Below are positions 55,440 to 64,000 of a stretch of DNA of 64,000 bases, piece after piece. The notes beneath the pieces were generated by a model. The model saw nothing but the letters and a program-made list of their open reading frames with translations. It was not told the DNA's origin and did not search any database. The first letter of the stretch is position 1. Each line of letters begins with the position of its first letter. The position numbers and the translations under genes were made by a program. Origin of the DNA: an uncultured Ilyobacter sp. (lineage in GTDB: Bacteria; Fusobacteriota; Fusobacteriia; Fusobacteriales; Fusobacteriaceae); assembly GCF_963668515.1 (NCBI RefSeq), contig NZ_OY764866.1:1-64000 (forward strand), in the 5' to 3' direction.

Positions 55440-57101
55440 TTGAAAAATATCGTATCAATCATAGACATTTTAGAAAAATGGACCACCCCAAAAGGAATCA
55501 GGAAGGTAATGGTTACTTTTTTTATAATGTCACTTCAGATCATGATTTATAGAATGGTATACTTGACCGGGGGTGCAAAATTTTCCTATTCTCAGGCTAT
55601 GTATATTCCTCTTATACTAGGATCACTTTTTTTCGGGATAGTAGGTGGGGTCATCTTTGGAGTGAGCGGTGGTATCCTTTTAGGGCCTCTCATGCCTTTA
55701 GATACAATCACCATGGAGATGCAGGATTTTATAAACTGGAACTACAGGCTTGGTTTTTATATGCTGATAGGGCTAATAACCGGGTTAATAATGGACTTTT
55801 TGGTCTCCACCATAAAAAAACTAAACAAGCTGAGCTTTTATAATCATTTTACAAATCTTCCCAACGCAAGGTATTTTGAAAACATGGAGATAAAAGAGGA
55901 TACTCCGGGATATTTTTTCATAATCGAGATGAACAACTATTCCCAGATTCTTTACAATTTAGGTTATGAGTTCAGTATGAAGCTAGTAAAAGCCTTTTCT
56001 AAAGAAGTCTCAAACATTATAAAAAGTTACAGAGAAAGTCAGATGTTTCATCTTCAGGACAACAAATTTGGGGTTCTGATAAAAAATCCAGATGAAAAGG
56101 AGATTTCAAGAAAGTTTCTGCAGCTGGGACAGATAGCCTTAAAGGTAGACGGTATAGAGGTTCACCCCTATATATTTATAGGAGCTGCTAGATGTGAGAA
56201 AGACAGTTGCGACCTTCTGAAAAAAGCTGAGTATGCCAGACTTTTTGCCAAAAAAAATCTACGAGACTACCATATGTATATCCCTGAGATATCCTCAAAG
56301 ATTGACAGTAACTTCAAACTTTTTGAAGAATTCCCAAGAGCAATAAGTAATAATGAGTTTTTTCTCTGCTATCATCCCAAATTTGAGGTTTCTACCGGAC
56401 TGGTAAAAGAGGTCGAAGTCCTCATAAGGTGGAGGCATCCTGAAAAGGGGACTGTAGGCCCCAATGAATTTATCCCTTACCTTGAAACCACTACCTTTAT
56501 AACGAAAATTACAAAGTGGATTTTAAGACAGTCTCTAAAATCTCTAAACATAATGGAAAAAGCCGGTGTTGATGTCAGACTCTCAATAAATGTCCCCTTG
56601 AAAATTTTAGAAGACCCTGAATTCATTGCCTATTTAAAAGAACTAAGGCAGTTGGGCTATCCATTAAAGAAAATAGAATTTGAAATTTTAGAAAGGGACT
56701 GTGTTGAAGACTTCAAAAAAATATCTCACATAATGAATTCCATAAAAAAAATGGGAATTAGATTTTCTCTAGATGATTTTGGTACTGGATACTCGGCTCT
56801 TTCCTATGTAAAAAAACTTCCTTTCGACAAGATAAAGTTAGATATGATGTTTATAAAGGATCTTGAACAGAGCAGGGAAAATATGGGGATTGTAAAATCT
56901 GCCATAGATATGGCCCACAATATGGGTATAACTGTTGTGGCTGAGGGTGTGGAGTCTGAAGATACCCTTGAGATGTTAAAAAAACTAAAATGTGACTATG
57001 CACAGGGATTTTATTTTAACCACCCACTGAGGCGGGTAGACTTTATCAAATGGTATCACAGTTCTGAAAATAAAAAATTTTTTCAAGAGATGCCATCTTA
57101 A
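55440..57101 (+). CDS. membrane EAL-domain c-di-GMP phosphodiesterase with degenerate GGDEF
   Basis: 553 residues: about four N-terminal helices (25-130) forming a membrane sensor, a GGDEF-like domain without the signature (about 145-290), and EAL (about 300-540). The EAL catalytic residues are kept: VEVLIRWRH, SINVPL, FEILERD, SLDDFGTGYSAL, KIKLDMMF, VVAEGVES. It should hydrolyse c-di-GMP. TTG start at 55440 follows GGAGG. It lies immediately beyond MITE copy B, which may supply part of its promoter region. Confidence 0.88.
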   Translation: MKNIVSIIDILEKWTTPKGIRKVMVTFFIMSLQIMIYRMVYLTGGAKFSYSQAMYIPLILGSLFFGIVGGVIFGVSGGILLGPLMPLDTITMEMQDFINWNYRLGFYMLIGLITGLIMDFLVSTIKKLNKLSFYNHFTNLPNARYFENMEIKEDTPGYFFIIEMNNYSQILYNLGYEFSMKLVKAFSKEVSNIIKSYRESQMFHLQDNKFGVLIKNPDEKEISRKFLQLGQIALKVDGIEVHPYIFIGAARCEKDSCDLLKKAEYARLFAKKNLRDYHMYIPEISSKIDSNFKLFEEFPRAISNNEFFLCYHPKFEVSTGLVKEVEVLIRWRHPEKGTVGPNEFIPYLETTTFITKITKWILRQSLKSLNIMEKAGVDVRLSINVPLKILEDPEFIAYLKELRQLGYPLKKIEFEILERDCVEDFKKISHIMNSIKKMGIRFSLDDFGTGYSALSYVKKLPFDKIKLDMMFIKDLEQSRENMGIVKSAIDMAHNMGITVVAEGVESEDTLEMLKKLKCDYAQGFYFNHPLRRVDFIKWYHSSENKKFFQEMPS

Positions 57102-57160
57102 AAATAAATTTCCCGTTTCTCAATGGATTATAAATCTGTAAATAAATAATTGTAGAAATA

Positions 57161-57187
57161 AAAAAAGGACCCCGGGGTCCTTTTTTT
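57161..57187. terminator. bidirectional terminator between EAL gene and hup
   Basis: AAAAAAGGACC/GGTCCTTTTTT stem with CCGG centre; runs of A and T on both sides serve both convergent genes. Confidence 0.9.
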
Positions 57188-57190
57188 ATT

Positions 57191-57466
57191 TTAGTTAACT
57201 TTGTCGTTTAATTTTTTACCAGCTTTGAATTTAACTACTTTCTTAGCTTCGATTTTGATTTCTTCTCCAGTCTTAGGGTTTCTACCAAGTCTAGCAGCTC
57301 TCTCAGCTACTTCGAATTTTCCCCATCCGATGAAGTTTACGTCATCTCCGTCGTTTAATACATCTTCTACAGTTGTTAAAAAAGCATCTAACTTTCTTTC
57401 TGCATCTGCCTTAGATTCAAATTCACCTTTTTCAAAAAATAATTTAACAAATTCTTTTTTAGTCAT
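57191..57466 (-). CDS. hup: HU-family nucleoid DNA-binding protein
   Basis: 91-residue histone-like protein that bends and compacts DNA as a dimer. MTKKEFVKLF start, dimer core, and the DNA-binding arm with GWGKFEVAERAARLGRNPKTGEEI. Normal length. AGGAGG precedes ATG, and a strong promoter lies 57-85 bp upstream. Monocistronic. Confidence 0.97.
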   Translation of the reverse strand: MTKKEFVKLFFEKGEFESKADAERKLDAFLTTVEDVLNDGDDVNFIGWGKFEVAERAARLGRNPKTGEEIKIEAKKVVKFKAGKKLNDKVN

Positions 57467-57523
57467 TCGATTTCCTCCTGCTCTTTGTTTATCCCTTAAA
57501 AATCAAGGTCTTTCGCCTAATCT

Positions 57524-57552
57524 TTTATACCATAGAATTTTTATAATTTCAA
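57524..57552 (-). promoter_or_regulatory. hup promoter
   Basis: -35 TTGAAA (57552-57547), 17-bp spacer, -10 TATAAA (57529-57524). Confidence 0.65.
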
Positions 57553-57689
57553 TGATTTTTTCAAAAAACCTTTAGTTTTTAAGGGTTTAAACTATTTTTT
57601 TACCTTTTTTCAAGTTTTTATGTACATTGATACTAAAAATTAATACAAACCTTTAAATAGGGTGGATTATAAAAATACTTTGAAATAAA

Positions 57690-59327
57690 CTACTTGCTTA
57701 ATTGTGTATAAATCTTAAAATTCTTATAGCCCCCTGAGAGATTATAACAGTCAAATCCCATATTCAGCATTATATTATGAGCTGCATTTCCCGAGACTCC
57801 CTTGTTACAGTGGACTACATATTTTTCAGTCTTTGGCAGAGCTTCTGCCTTACTTCTCAATTTTTCAAGGGGAATATTTACAGATCCCGGAATATGACCT
57901 GATCCGTATTGTTTTGGAGACCTCACATCTATAACTATATAATCGTCTCTTTCTTTTATAAGTTCTTCGGGAGTTATTATCTTATTCCTTCCGTTTATGG
58001 CGTTGCTGAGTATCATACCGGTATACATAACCGGGTCTTTTGTGGTAGAGAAAGGTGGAGCATAGGCAAGATCCAAATGAAATAATTGATCTACTGTTGC
58101 CCCCATGGATATTAATGAAACAAAAACATCTATTCTTTTATCTACACCTCTGGCACCTACTATCTGTACACCCAGAATTTTACTGCTCTTTCTATCGGCT
58201 ATTGCTTTTATTACCATCTCTCTGCTTTCTTCAAAGTATTCTGTCTGATTTGGTTTTAGGTTGTGGATCACCTCTATATCATAGCCCATATTCTTTGCCT
58301 GAGCTTCTGTCATCCCTGTCTGAGCAACTGCCATATCAAACACCTTAAATATCCCTGTCCCCAGTATTCCTTTAAACCTCAGACCTCCTCCTGTGAGAAT
58401 GTCTCCACAGATTCTCCCCATCTTGTTGGCAGTTGAACCAAGTGGCACGTATATGGGAGCTCCATTTATGAGAGACCAGGCCATGGCGACGTCTCCCACT
58501 GCATATATGTCCTCCATGCTTGTTTCCAGCTTATGATTTATTTTTATTGCACCGTTATGAAAGGTTTCTATCCCTATCTCCTTAGCCAATTCAGAGTTTG
58601 GGCGAACTCCTGTACAAGAAACAACAAAATCAGCCTCTATAAACTTACCTGATTTTGTAATCACCCTTTGCTCATTTATCTCAGAAACTTCCTCTCCCAA
58701 TAAAAACTTTACTTTTTTCTCCTTCAAATACTCCTCTAGATATATTGATATATCTCTGTCTAATTTCCCTGCAAGACTTTTTTCTCTTTCTATTAAGACT
58801 ACATCTACCCCGAGTTTTATGAGGTTTTCTAGAAGCTCTAGACCGATGTAGCCCCCTCCTATTATCACAGCTTTTTTAGGAGAGGTTTTAGCTATATACC
58901 CTATTATTTTGTCGGCACTCTCTATATTTCTGACGGTAAAAACATTGTCATTGTCTACCCCTATTATATCTGGCTTTATAGGTTTGGCGCCTGTAGCTAT
59001 AACCAGCTTGTCATAAAAATCCTCAAATATCTCTCCTGTATGGTAATCTTTTACCTCTACACTTTTCCTTGAGGGGTCAATGGTAAGCACCTCATATCCT
59101 GTCCTCACATCCATATTAAACCTTTTTTTAAACCAACATGTATCTCTAGGAGTAAGGTCAGATCTCTCTATCCCATTCTGACCTATATAGTATGGAAGCC
59201 CACAGGCAGAATAGCTTATATCTCTATCTTTTTCATATATTACTATTTCACATTCTTCAGAATTTCTTCTTGCCTTTGCAGCCACCGAGGTTCCTGCGGC
59301 CACTGATCCTATTATGATAATTCTCAT
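57690..59327 (-). CDS. CoA-disulfide reductase with rhodanese domain
   Basis: 545 residues: a pyridine-nucleotide disulfide reductase of the CoADR/Nox class (IIIGSVAAGTSVAAKARR; single redox Cys42 in SYSACGLPYY; YAVGDVAMAW) fused to a C-terminal rhodanese domain (about 455-545, Cys in VHCNKGVSGNAAHN). Such CoADR-RHD proteins reduce CoA disulfide, per- or polysulfides with NAD(P)H. With asrABC this points to active sulfur metabolism and sulfide or redox defence. ATG is the family start. Confidence 0.93.
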   Translation of the reverse strand: MRIIIIGSVAAGTSVAAKARRNSEECEIVIYEKDRDISYSACGLPYYIGQNGIERSDLTPRDTCWFKKRFNMDVRTGYEVLTIDPSRKSVEVKDYHTGEIFEDFYDKLVIATGAKPIKPDIIGVDNDNVFTVRNIESADKIIGYIAKTSPKKAVIIGGGYIGLELLENLIKLGVDVVLIEREKSLAGKLDRDISIYLEEYLKEKKVKFLLGEEVSEINEQRVITKSGKFIEADFVVSCTGVRPNSELAKEIGIETFHNGAIKINHKLETSMEDIYAVGDVAMAWSLINGAPIYVPLGSTANKMGRICGDILTGGGLRFKGILGTGIFKVFDMAVAQTGMTEAQAKNMGYDIEVIHNLKPNQTEYFEESREMVIKAIADRKSSKILGVQIVGARGVDKRIDVFVSLISMGATVDQLFHLDLAYAPPFSTTKDPVMYTGMILSNAINGRNKIITPEELIKERDDYIVIDVRSPKQYGSGHIPGSVNIPLEKLRSKAEALPKTEKYVVHCNKGVSGNAAHNIMLNMGFDCYNLSGGYKNFKIYTQLSK

Positions 59328-59596
59328 ATTATCCCTCCAAAATTTTATTCTCTTAATAGCTTGAAGATAAAAATCGGTAATATACTTTTAAAGTAATATC
59401 TATAAATTTATCTGATAAAAATCTAGCTAACTTCACATTTATTATTTTTAAAATAATCTCTGATTATCCTCTTTTAAATCTGTTTTAACTGGATTTTATG
59501 AGGTCACTTTAAAATAGATAATCCTTTATTCATATACTACCACAAAAATTTAGTTTATAAAAATGTAATCTTTACAATTTGATATTTTTATAAAAA

Positions 59597-59625
59597 TTAC
59601 ATTTTTTTATTTACTGAGGTATAAT
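59597..59625 (+). promoter_or_regulatory. promoter of the HEPN-like gene
   Basis: TTACAT (59597-59602), 17-bp spacer, perfect TATAAT (59620-59625), within the otherwise featureless 59328-59686 gap. Confidence 0.55.
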
Positions 59626-59686
59626 AGGTGAAAGTTAACTTTCAAAATTAATTTATGGCATAAGACAAAAGAAGAGGTGAACTTAC

Positions 59687-60799
59687 TTGAAAATGATAGA
59701 AACAAAACTGGATAAAATTGCAGAGATATGGAATGATTTTATTTTAAACGAGGAATTTTTTCAAAGAAAAATAAATTTTGATTCAGAGGTAGAAACAAAT
59801 TATTTCGGGGACATACTCCATTATTTTTACGATTCTCTTATACTCATCAAGGAAAACATCCCAGAAGATGATAAAGACAGTTTTTCAGCTTCTGTTTTTT
59901 ATGCTATCGGCTTACTTCAGATTATCTTTATACAGCATGATCTTGTGAGGGAGTTTTTTTACATCTTCAATATAGACAAGGCTGAAAAAAAAGAGTTTGA
60001 AAAAGAGATAAAGAGAATAAGAGACCTTAGAAATGAGCTCATAGGGCATCCTATAAACAGAAATTCAAAAACAGGCGAACTCAGATCCACCGTCTTTTGG
60101 GGGAACAGGATGAGTAAAAATCAAATCCATTATCTAAAATACACAAGAAAAGACAATTTCAAAAGAGGGATACAAAAAGAGTTCTCAATAACACAGTTGA
60201 TCGGTAATCAGGAGGTTGTATTTAAAAAATATCTAAATCTGATTCTTCTGAATCTAAAGGAATATCTAAGAGAATACCTTGATAATATAAGTCAAATTGA
60301 AGTTAGCCTTAATGAAGGTCATGATTTTTTTTATTTGATAGATAAAATACAAAATAACTGCACCCTTCTCTGGAATAAACATATAATTTTTGATAAAGAT
60401 ATTCTTTTAGAGTGTCATACAAAAAAGATCGATCATCCTAGGTATGAAAATACACTGGAAATTTTCAGAAATAAACTGAACTACAACATTGTAAATTTGA
60501 GGAACAGAGTTTATGCCAACCTAGATGAAGAAAGCAAAACCGTTTCATTTCAAAATAAAAACAGAGAAATCTTTAAATACAGCGAAGAACTTGCCCATTT
60601 TCTTGTAAGACTTTTTGAAAAAAGACAGGTAAAAGAGAGAATAACATCACTCAGAGACACTTTCTCTGACTTTCCTCATATATTAGAGGAGCTAGAAAAC
60701 ATGGAATCCAACACAGAAAACAACACAGAATATTACTCCTCATATTTTTATCTGACAGGAGTTCTCCTTAAAAAAGCCGTTTCTCATGTAAAACTCTAA
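59687..60799 (+). CDS. HEPN-like protein of unknown function
   Basis: 370-residue, largely alpha-helical, charged protein without signal or membrane segments. At residues 111-122 it reads IRDLRNELIGHP, the R-N-x4-H motif (Arg115 to His121) of HEPN ribonuclease/nucleotide-binding domains. The rest (YLKYTRKDNFKRGIQKEF, LLNLKEYLREYLDN) is not recognised. TTG 59687 is used because GAAGAGGTGA lies 7 nt ahead; an ATG two codons later is the alternative. No MNT or toxin-antitoxin partner is adjacent. HEPN assignment is tentative. Confidence 0.5.
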   Translation: MKMIETKLDKIAEIWNDFILNEEFFQRKINFDSEVETNYFGDILHYFYDSLILIKENIPEDDKDSFSASVFYAIGLLQIIFIQHDLVREFFYIFNIDKAEKKEFEKEIKRIRDLRNELIGHPINRNSKTGELRSTVFWGNRMSKNQIHYLKYTRKDNFKRGIQKEFSITQLIGNQEVVFKKYLNLILLNLKEYLREYLDNISQIEVSLNEGHDFFYLIDKIQNNCTLLWNKHIIFDKDILLECHTKKIDHPRYENTLEIFRNKLNYNIVNLRNRVYANLDEESKTVSFQNKNREIFKYSEELAHFLVRLFEKRQVKERITSLRDTFSDFPHILEELENMESNTENNTEYYSSYFYLTGVLLKKAVSHVKL

Positions 60800-60817
60800 T
60801 AAATTACAAAAAACAAA

Positions 60818-60857
60818 AAAATCCCCCAGTTTAACTCATACTGAGGGATTTTTTTAT
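60818..60857. terminator. terminator between HEPN-like gene and thioredoxin-like gene
   Basis: AAAAAATCCC/GGGATTTTTT-type stem extended through CAGT/ACTG, with A- and T-runs on both sides. Serves both convergent genes. Confidence 0.88.
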
Positions 60858-60867
60858 GACTGTCATG

Positions 60868-61101
60868 CTATTTTTTGATAAGTTTCTTTACTTCCTCTAC
60901 AGATAAGACCCTTCCTGTTGAAACAACCTTACCATCTATCACAACGGCAGGAGTAGACATTACACCATAACCCATTATATCTTTCATGTCCTCTACTTTT
61001 TCTATAGAGGCATCCACTGTAGTTTCAGCTAAAGCCTCTTTTACGTTGTTTGTAAGATCGTTGCATTTTTTACATCCTGTTCCTAAAATTTTAATATCCA
61101 T
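60868..61101 (-). CDS. small thioredoxin-fold protein (redox-active disulfide protein 2 family)
   Basis: 77-residue minimal thioredoxin with Cys10-Lys-Lys-Cys13 (GTGCKKC) and the cis-proline loop VMSTPAVVIDG. This TM0996/MTH895-type family regularly follows arsR and a permease gene, as here (10 bp after the permease). A role as reductant or metal/arsenic carrier for the permease is inferred. GGAGG precedes the ATG. Confidence 0.92.
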   Translation of the reverse strand: MDIKILGTGCKKCNDLTNNVKEALAETTVDASIEKVEDMKDIMGYGVMSTPAVVIDGKVVSTGRVLSVEEVKKLIKK

Positions 61102-61111
61102 ACTTCCTCCT

Positions 61112-62086
61112 TTATATTATTATATTGAAAAGATATCCTACACCTACAATACTTACTCCTGTTATCGCCGTAAAAACACCTATAAGCTTGGGCTTAACAA
61201 CTTTTCTCAAGAGTATCATCTCAGGAAGTGATAAGGCTGTGGTGGCCATCATAAAGGCCATAGCTGTACCCATTCCAACTCCCTTGTTTATTAGGGCTTC
61301 TGCTATTGGTATAGTACCCATTGCATTGGAATACAATGGTATGGCGATTACAGTAGCTACAATGACTGCCAGCGGGTTATCAGGACCTGCATATTTTGAC
61401 AGAACCTCCTCTGGAGCCCATCCGTGAATCAAGGCCCCTATACCTATTCCCACAAGAAGATATTTCCATATCTTACTAACTATCTCTTTTACATTTTCCT
61501 TGGCAAAGCTTATTCTTTCCTTACGGTTTAACTCTACTATTTCCTGGTTTCCCATTTTCATCTTATACACATATTCTTCTACATATTTTTCCAATTTTAA
61601 GATATGTATGAGGTAGCCCCCCAAAACTCCTATTACAACTCCAGAGATCACATATAAAAGAGCCACCTTAAAACCAAAAGTCCCCAATAAAATCACAAGG
61701 GCGGCTTCATTTACAATTGGAGAGGTTATGAGAAAGGAAAAGGTTACTCCCAGCGGAATACCTCCCTCTACAAAGCCTATGAAAAGGGGCACACTAGAAC
61801 ATGAACAAAATGGAGTCACTATCCCAAATAAGCTGGCAGCAATATGTGCTTTGAGACCTCCAATTTTTTCTAAGGCGAGCTTGGTTTTTTCCACAGAAAA
61901 ATAACTTCTTATATAAGATATCCCAAATATCATTATAGACAATAGTATTAGTATCTTGATACTATCGAAGATAAAGAAGTGTACACTTCCACCTAGATGG
62001 GTGTCCATGGATATTTTAAAAATATTTTCCACAAGCATTCTGACTAGGTCATCTAGCCAACCAAAATTAAATATATAACCCAACAT
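61112..62086 (-). CDS. COG0701-type permease (ArsP-like)
   Basis: 324 residues with about eight to ten transmembrane helices in two repeats. Conserved parts include GIVTPFCSCSSVPLFIGF (Cys-Ser-Cys), LITSPIVNEAAL, and IPLYSNAMGTIPIAEAL. Related proteins export organoarsenicals (ArsP) or are of unknown substrate. The three-gene set arsR-permease-thioredoxin suggests inducible export of a thiol-reactive metal(loid). Confidence 0.88.
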   Translation of the reverse strand: MLGYIFNFGWLDDLVRMLVENIFKISMDTHLGGSVHFFIFDSIKILILLSIMIFGISYIRSYFSVEKTKLALEKIGGLKAHIAASLFGIVTPFCSCSSVPLFIGFVEGGIPLGVTFSFLITSPIVNEAALVILLGTFGFKVALLYVISGVVIGVLGGYLIHILKLEKYVEEYVYKMKMGNQEIVELNRKERISFAKENVKEIVSKIWKYLLVGIGIGALIHGWAPEEVLSKYAGPDNPLAVIVATVIAIPLYSNAMGTIPIAEALINKGVGMGTAMAFMMATTALSLPEMILLRKVVKPKLIGVFTAITGVSIVGVGYLFNIII

Positions 62087-62119
62087 CTTAAACCATCTCC
62101 TGTTTAAATTTTTTTAATC

Positions 62120-62425
62120 TTATTTCATCCCCTCTGCCATCTCAAGGATATCTTTTTTTACAAAACTTTCCACTAGTCTTATTACCTCTATAATCTCATC
62201 TCTTTTTATTTTATAGTGTACATTGAGTCCCTTTTTTTCTGAGGAAAGGACCCCGGAGTTTTTCAGTATCTTCAGATGCTGAGAAAGATTGGACTGAGAA
62301 AAGTCAACGTCTTCCTGAAGCTGGCACACGCATTTTTCGCCCTCTAAAAGCCTCTTCACTATTGCAAACCTCACAGGATGACCGAGAGCCTTAAATACTT
62401 TAATCTGAAAATCGTCAATGACCAT
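62120..62425 (-). CDS. ArsR/SmtB-family repressor
   Basis: 101-residue winged-helix regulator. Cys32-Val-Cys34 (KCVCQL) is the classic As(III)/Sb(III)-sensing pair at the start of the recognition helix, followed by SQSNLSQHLKILKNSGV. Upstream on its promoter side TATAATTAT is repeated (62447-62456 and 62464-62472), possibly its operator. First gene of the permease operon, so autoregulation by metalloid is likely. Confidence 0.92.
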   Translation of the reverse strand: MVIDDFQIKVFKALGHPVRFAIVKRLLEGEKCVCQLQEDVDFSQSNLSQHLKILKNSGVLSSEKKGLNVHYKIKRDEIIEVIRLVESFVKKDILEMAEGMK

Positions 62426-62544
62426 GTTCCACCGTCCTTTATAACTATATAATTATTTTCTAATATAATTATACTAGCTTATGAAATTTTGTCAACATTT
62501 TTTTGAGATTTTGAGAATTTCCAGGATAAAATCCAAAATTTAAA

Positions 62545-62570
62545 AGGGTTCCGGAAATCCGGAACCCTGA
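62545..62570 (-). terminator. terminator after hsp20
   Basis: Perfect 10-bp stem AGGGTTCCGG/CCGGAACCCT with a 4-nt loop and a T-rich tail on the minus strand. Confidence 0.85.
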
Positions 62571-62592
62571 AGAGTATATCAATTTTTAGTTT

Positions 62593-63021
62593 TTAATGTA
62601 TCTCTATGTTCACCATGTCTTCTCTCTTAGCATTTTCCAATTTTGGAAGTTGTATTGTCAAAACTCCATCATGATGCATACTGTCTATTTTTGAAAAGTC
62701 CACATCTGGAGGTAGGTTAAAACTTCTGGTGAAAGAGCTGCATTGGAACTCTTTTCTGTGATAGTTTTTATCTCTGTACTCATCTGAAGTCTTTTGTTCA
62801 TAAGAGACAGTAAGCATGTCTTTATCCCTGGTAATATTGATATTTTCTTTTTCTATTCCAGGAACAGACAACTCAATCTGATATTTTTCATTGTCTTCAG
62901 ACACATTAACTGGCGGCATTCCCCTTCTATGAAAGAACCTGTCGTTGAATATATCATCTTCAAAAAAATCTTTGAAAATGCTAGGGCTGAAAAAGTCATT
63001 TTTTTTAATTAAGTTTCCCAT
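62593..63021 (-). CDS. hsp20: Hsp20 small heat-shock protein
   Basis: 142-residue holdase chaperone with the alpha-crystallin domain (about 40-130): PPVNVSEDNEKYQIELSVPGI, ITRDKDMLTVSYEQK, and the DGVLTIQLPKL block. ATG 63021 is chosen because AGGAGGG precedes it; the frame runs open to 63111 with an implausible sequence. No CIRCE element was seen upstream. Confidence 0.94.
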   Translation of the reverse strand: MGNLIKKNDFFSPSIFKDFFEDDIFNDRFFHRRGMPPVNVSEDNEKYQIELSVPGIEKENINITRDKDMLTVSYEQKTSDEYRDKNYHRKEFQCSSFTRSFNLPPDVDFSKIDSMHHDGVLTIQLPKLENAKREDMVNIEIH

Positions 63022-63317
63022 TGTTGCCCTCCTTTCATATAAATAAAAGCAATAAAAAAAGAATAAATATTTTGAAATATAATCTTCTGTTTTGAGCAAA
63101 TTAATACGCACATGTTTCTATTATAGTATTCTACTTATCAATTGTTTTTCCTACATAATATTTCAATTATTTTAAAATTTTTTTAAAAAAATTTTAGTTA
63201 GACTTCCAACTAATTTGGCAAGGTCTATCTATAAAAAATAATTATAATTTTGACACTCTCTTTACATTTTGTTAATTTTATTTTCACTTTAGTAGTCTAA
63301 AATAGTAGCTATAAGAG

Positions 63318-63878
63318 TTAACCCAAGTTGCTACTTAAAAAAAATTCTTATAAATTACTGAATTTATAAGAATATCAGAATCAAAAGATTTTGTCACGAA
63401 TGGACACTAATAAAAGATAGGGAAATTAACACGAATAAGAACAAAAGCTTTTGGTCACAGAGAAAAGAAGAGAGTATCACGGAGGAGAGCGATATTAAAG
63501 TCAAAAGATTTTATCACGAATGAACACCAATAAAAGATAGGGAAATTAACACGAATTAGAAGAAAAGCTTTTGGCCACAGAGGACGCAGAGAAAAAGAGG
63601 GAGTTTCATAGAGTGAAAATAAAAATCTTTTAATTTTCAGACTGCTTTCCCCTTTAAAAAATGCCGTTAAGAAATCATCTTGTGAAATCCACTTTCATTG
63701 AAATAAGGAGGTTTACCGACTATATTTCAATAGAAAGTTAGTTCAGAAGTGATTTTAGGTATTTTTTAGGGGTGCCTTTTCTTTGGTTACTTTCTTTGGG
63801 CAAGCAAAGAAAGTAACACAGGTTTTCGGAGAAATTCAATACTTTAATTTAATAAAGGTAGCAACTTAGGTGAGTTAA
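63318..63878. repeat. MITE-like element, full copy C
   Basis: About 561 bp with ends TTAACCCAAGTTGCTAC (left) and GTAGCAACTTAGGTGAGTTAA (right). The first 240 bp are nearly the same as copy B, including the two tandem units. The later part differs but ends in the same type of hairpin (GTTACTTTCTTT...AAAGAAAGTAAC). No ORF inside. Confidence 0.78.
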
Positions 63879-63887
63879 TATAAATCT

Positions 63888-64000
63888 GTGGAAAAAGTAT
63901 ACGAGATCGATAACTCATCTTGGGTTGTTTATAATCCGGGAAAATATTTTTCAGAAAATACAGATTCTTCAGAATTTTGGTCACTGAGTCCCAAAAGTCC
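63888..64000 (+). CDS. partial gene running off the window
   Basis: From GTG 63888 the frame stays open to the window end and reads EKVYEIDNSSWVVYNPGKYF and onward with protein-like composition. An in-frame TAA is just upstream, 10 bp from the end of MITE copy C, and there is no ribosome site. It may be a gene whose 5' end was cut off by the element. Not recognised. Confidence 0.35.
   Translation, partial: MEKVYEIDNSSWVVYNPGKYFSENTDSSEFWSLSPKS

Noticed and set aside
62440..62485. Palindromic ArsR operator
   Set aside because: Only an AT-rich direct repeat is seen; not specific enough to list separately as an operator.

Overview
The window is AT-rich DNA of a strictly anaerobic, diderm, fermentative bacterium. 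The best fit is the Fusobacteriota, probably a marine Ilyobacter/Propionigenium-type organism. This is inferred from gene style, not from a search: low GC with strong AGGAGG ribosome sites, anaerobic sulfite reductase asrABC, an NfnAB-type transhydrogenase, an iron alcohol dehydrogenase, single-chain PurL, formate-THF ligase, LuxS, a CoA-disulfide reductase and many small lipoproteins.

Layout. 1-6.3 kb: a ThiD2-like gene fragment, a short MscS-type channel, a WYL regulator, and an ABC importer with two tandem binding lipoproteins (permease and ATPase downstream). The importer is preceded by a previously unlisted leader peptide with three consecutive Trp codons and mutually exclusive hairpins, which identifies it as a tryptophan-attenuated uptake operon. 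6.3-8.5 kb: an orphan MalK/UgpC-type ATPase, tRNA-Leu(CAG) and luxS. 8.6-14.7 kb is accessory: two nested decayed IS3 remnants, frameshifted small genes, a lipoprotein with thirteen 11-residue repeats plus LysM, a duplicated tRNA-Leu 3' end enclosing hicAB and a beta-helix membrane protein, and two tandem tRNA-Leu(GAG) genes.

14.7-34.2 kb is nucleotide synthesis. The purine set runs on the minus strand as fhs, purL, purE, purK, purC, purF, purM, purN, purH, purD. A canonical guanine-type riboswitch lies ahead of fhs. A second copy between fhs and purL has lost J2/3 and half of P3 but keeps its terminator/antiterminator. Divergently, carAB is preceded by a 51-codon leader ORF whose stop codon lies inside a 16-bp terminator behind a U-rich tract, the layout of the enterobacterial pyrBI UTP-sensing attenuator.

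34.6-48.6 kb: a c-di-GMP phosphodiesterase, the asrABC operon with a broken FNT (hydrosulfide-channel-like) gene and a perfect Crp-type palindrome beside its crp/fnr gene, a macrodomain protein, Fe-ADH, NfnAB, and an exported CbiK under a B12 riboswitch. 48.8-64 kb: an ABC exporter, small envelope proteins, an EF-G paralogue, a second EAL protein, HU, CoA-disulfide reductase-rhodanese, a HEPN-like orphan, an arsR-permease-thioredoxin operon and Hsp20. Three copies of a MITE-like element with shared terminal inverted repeats lie at 43.3, 54.8 and 63.3 kb.

The main theme is leader-RNA control: four or five different attenuation devices (Trp peptide, UTP-coupled peptide, two purine aptamers, cobalamin) can be read directly from the sequence.
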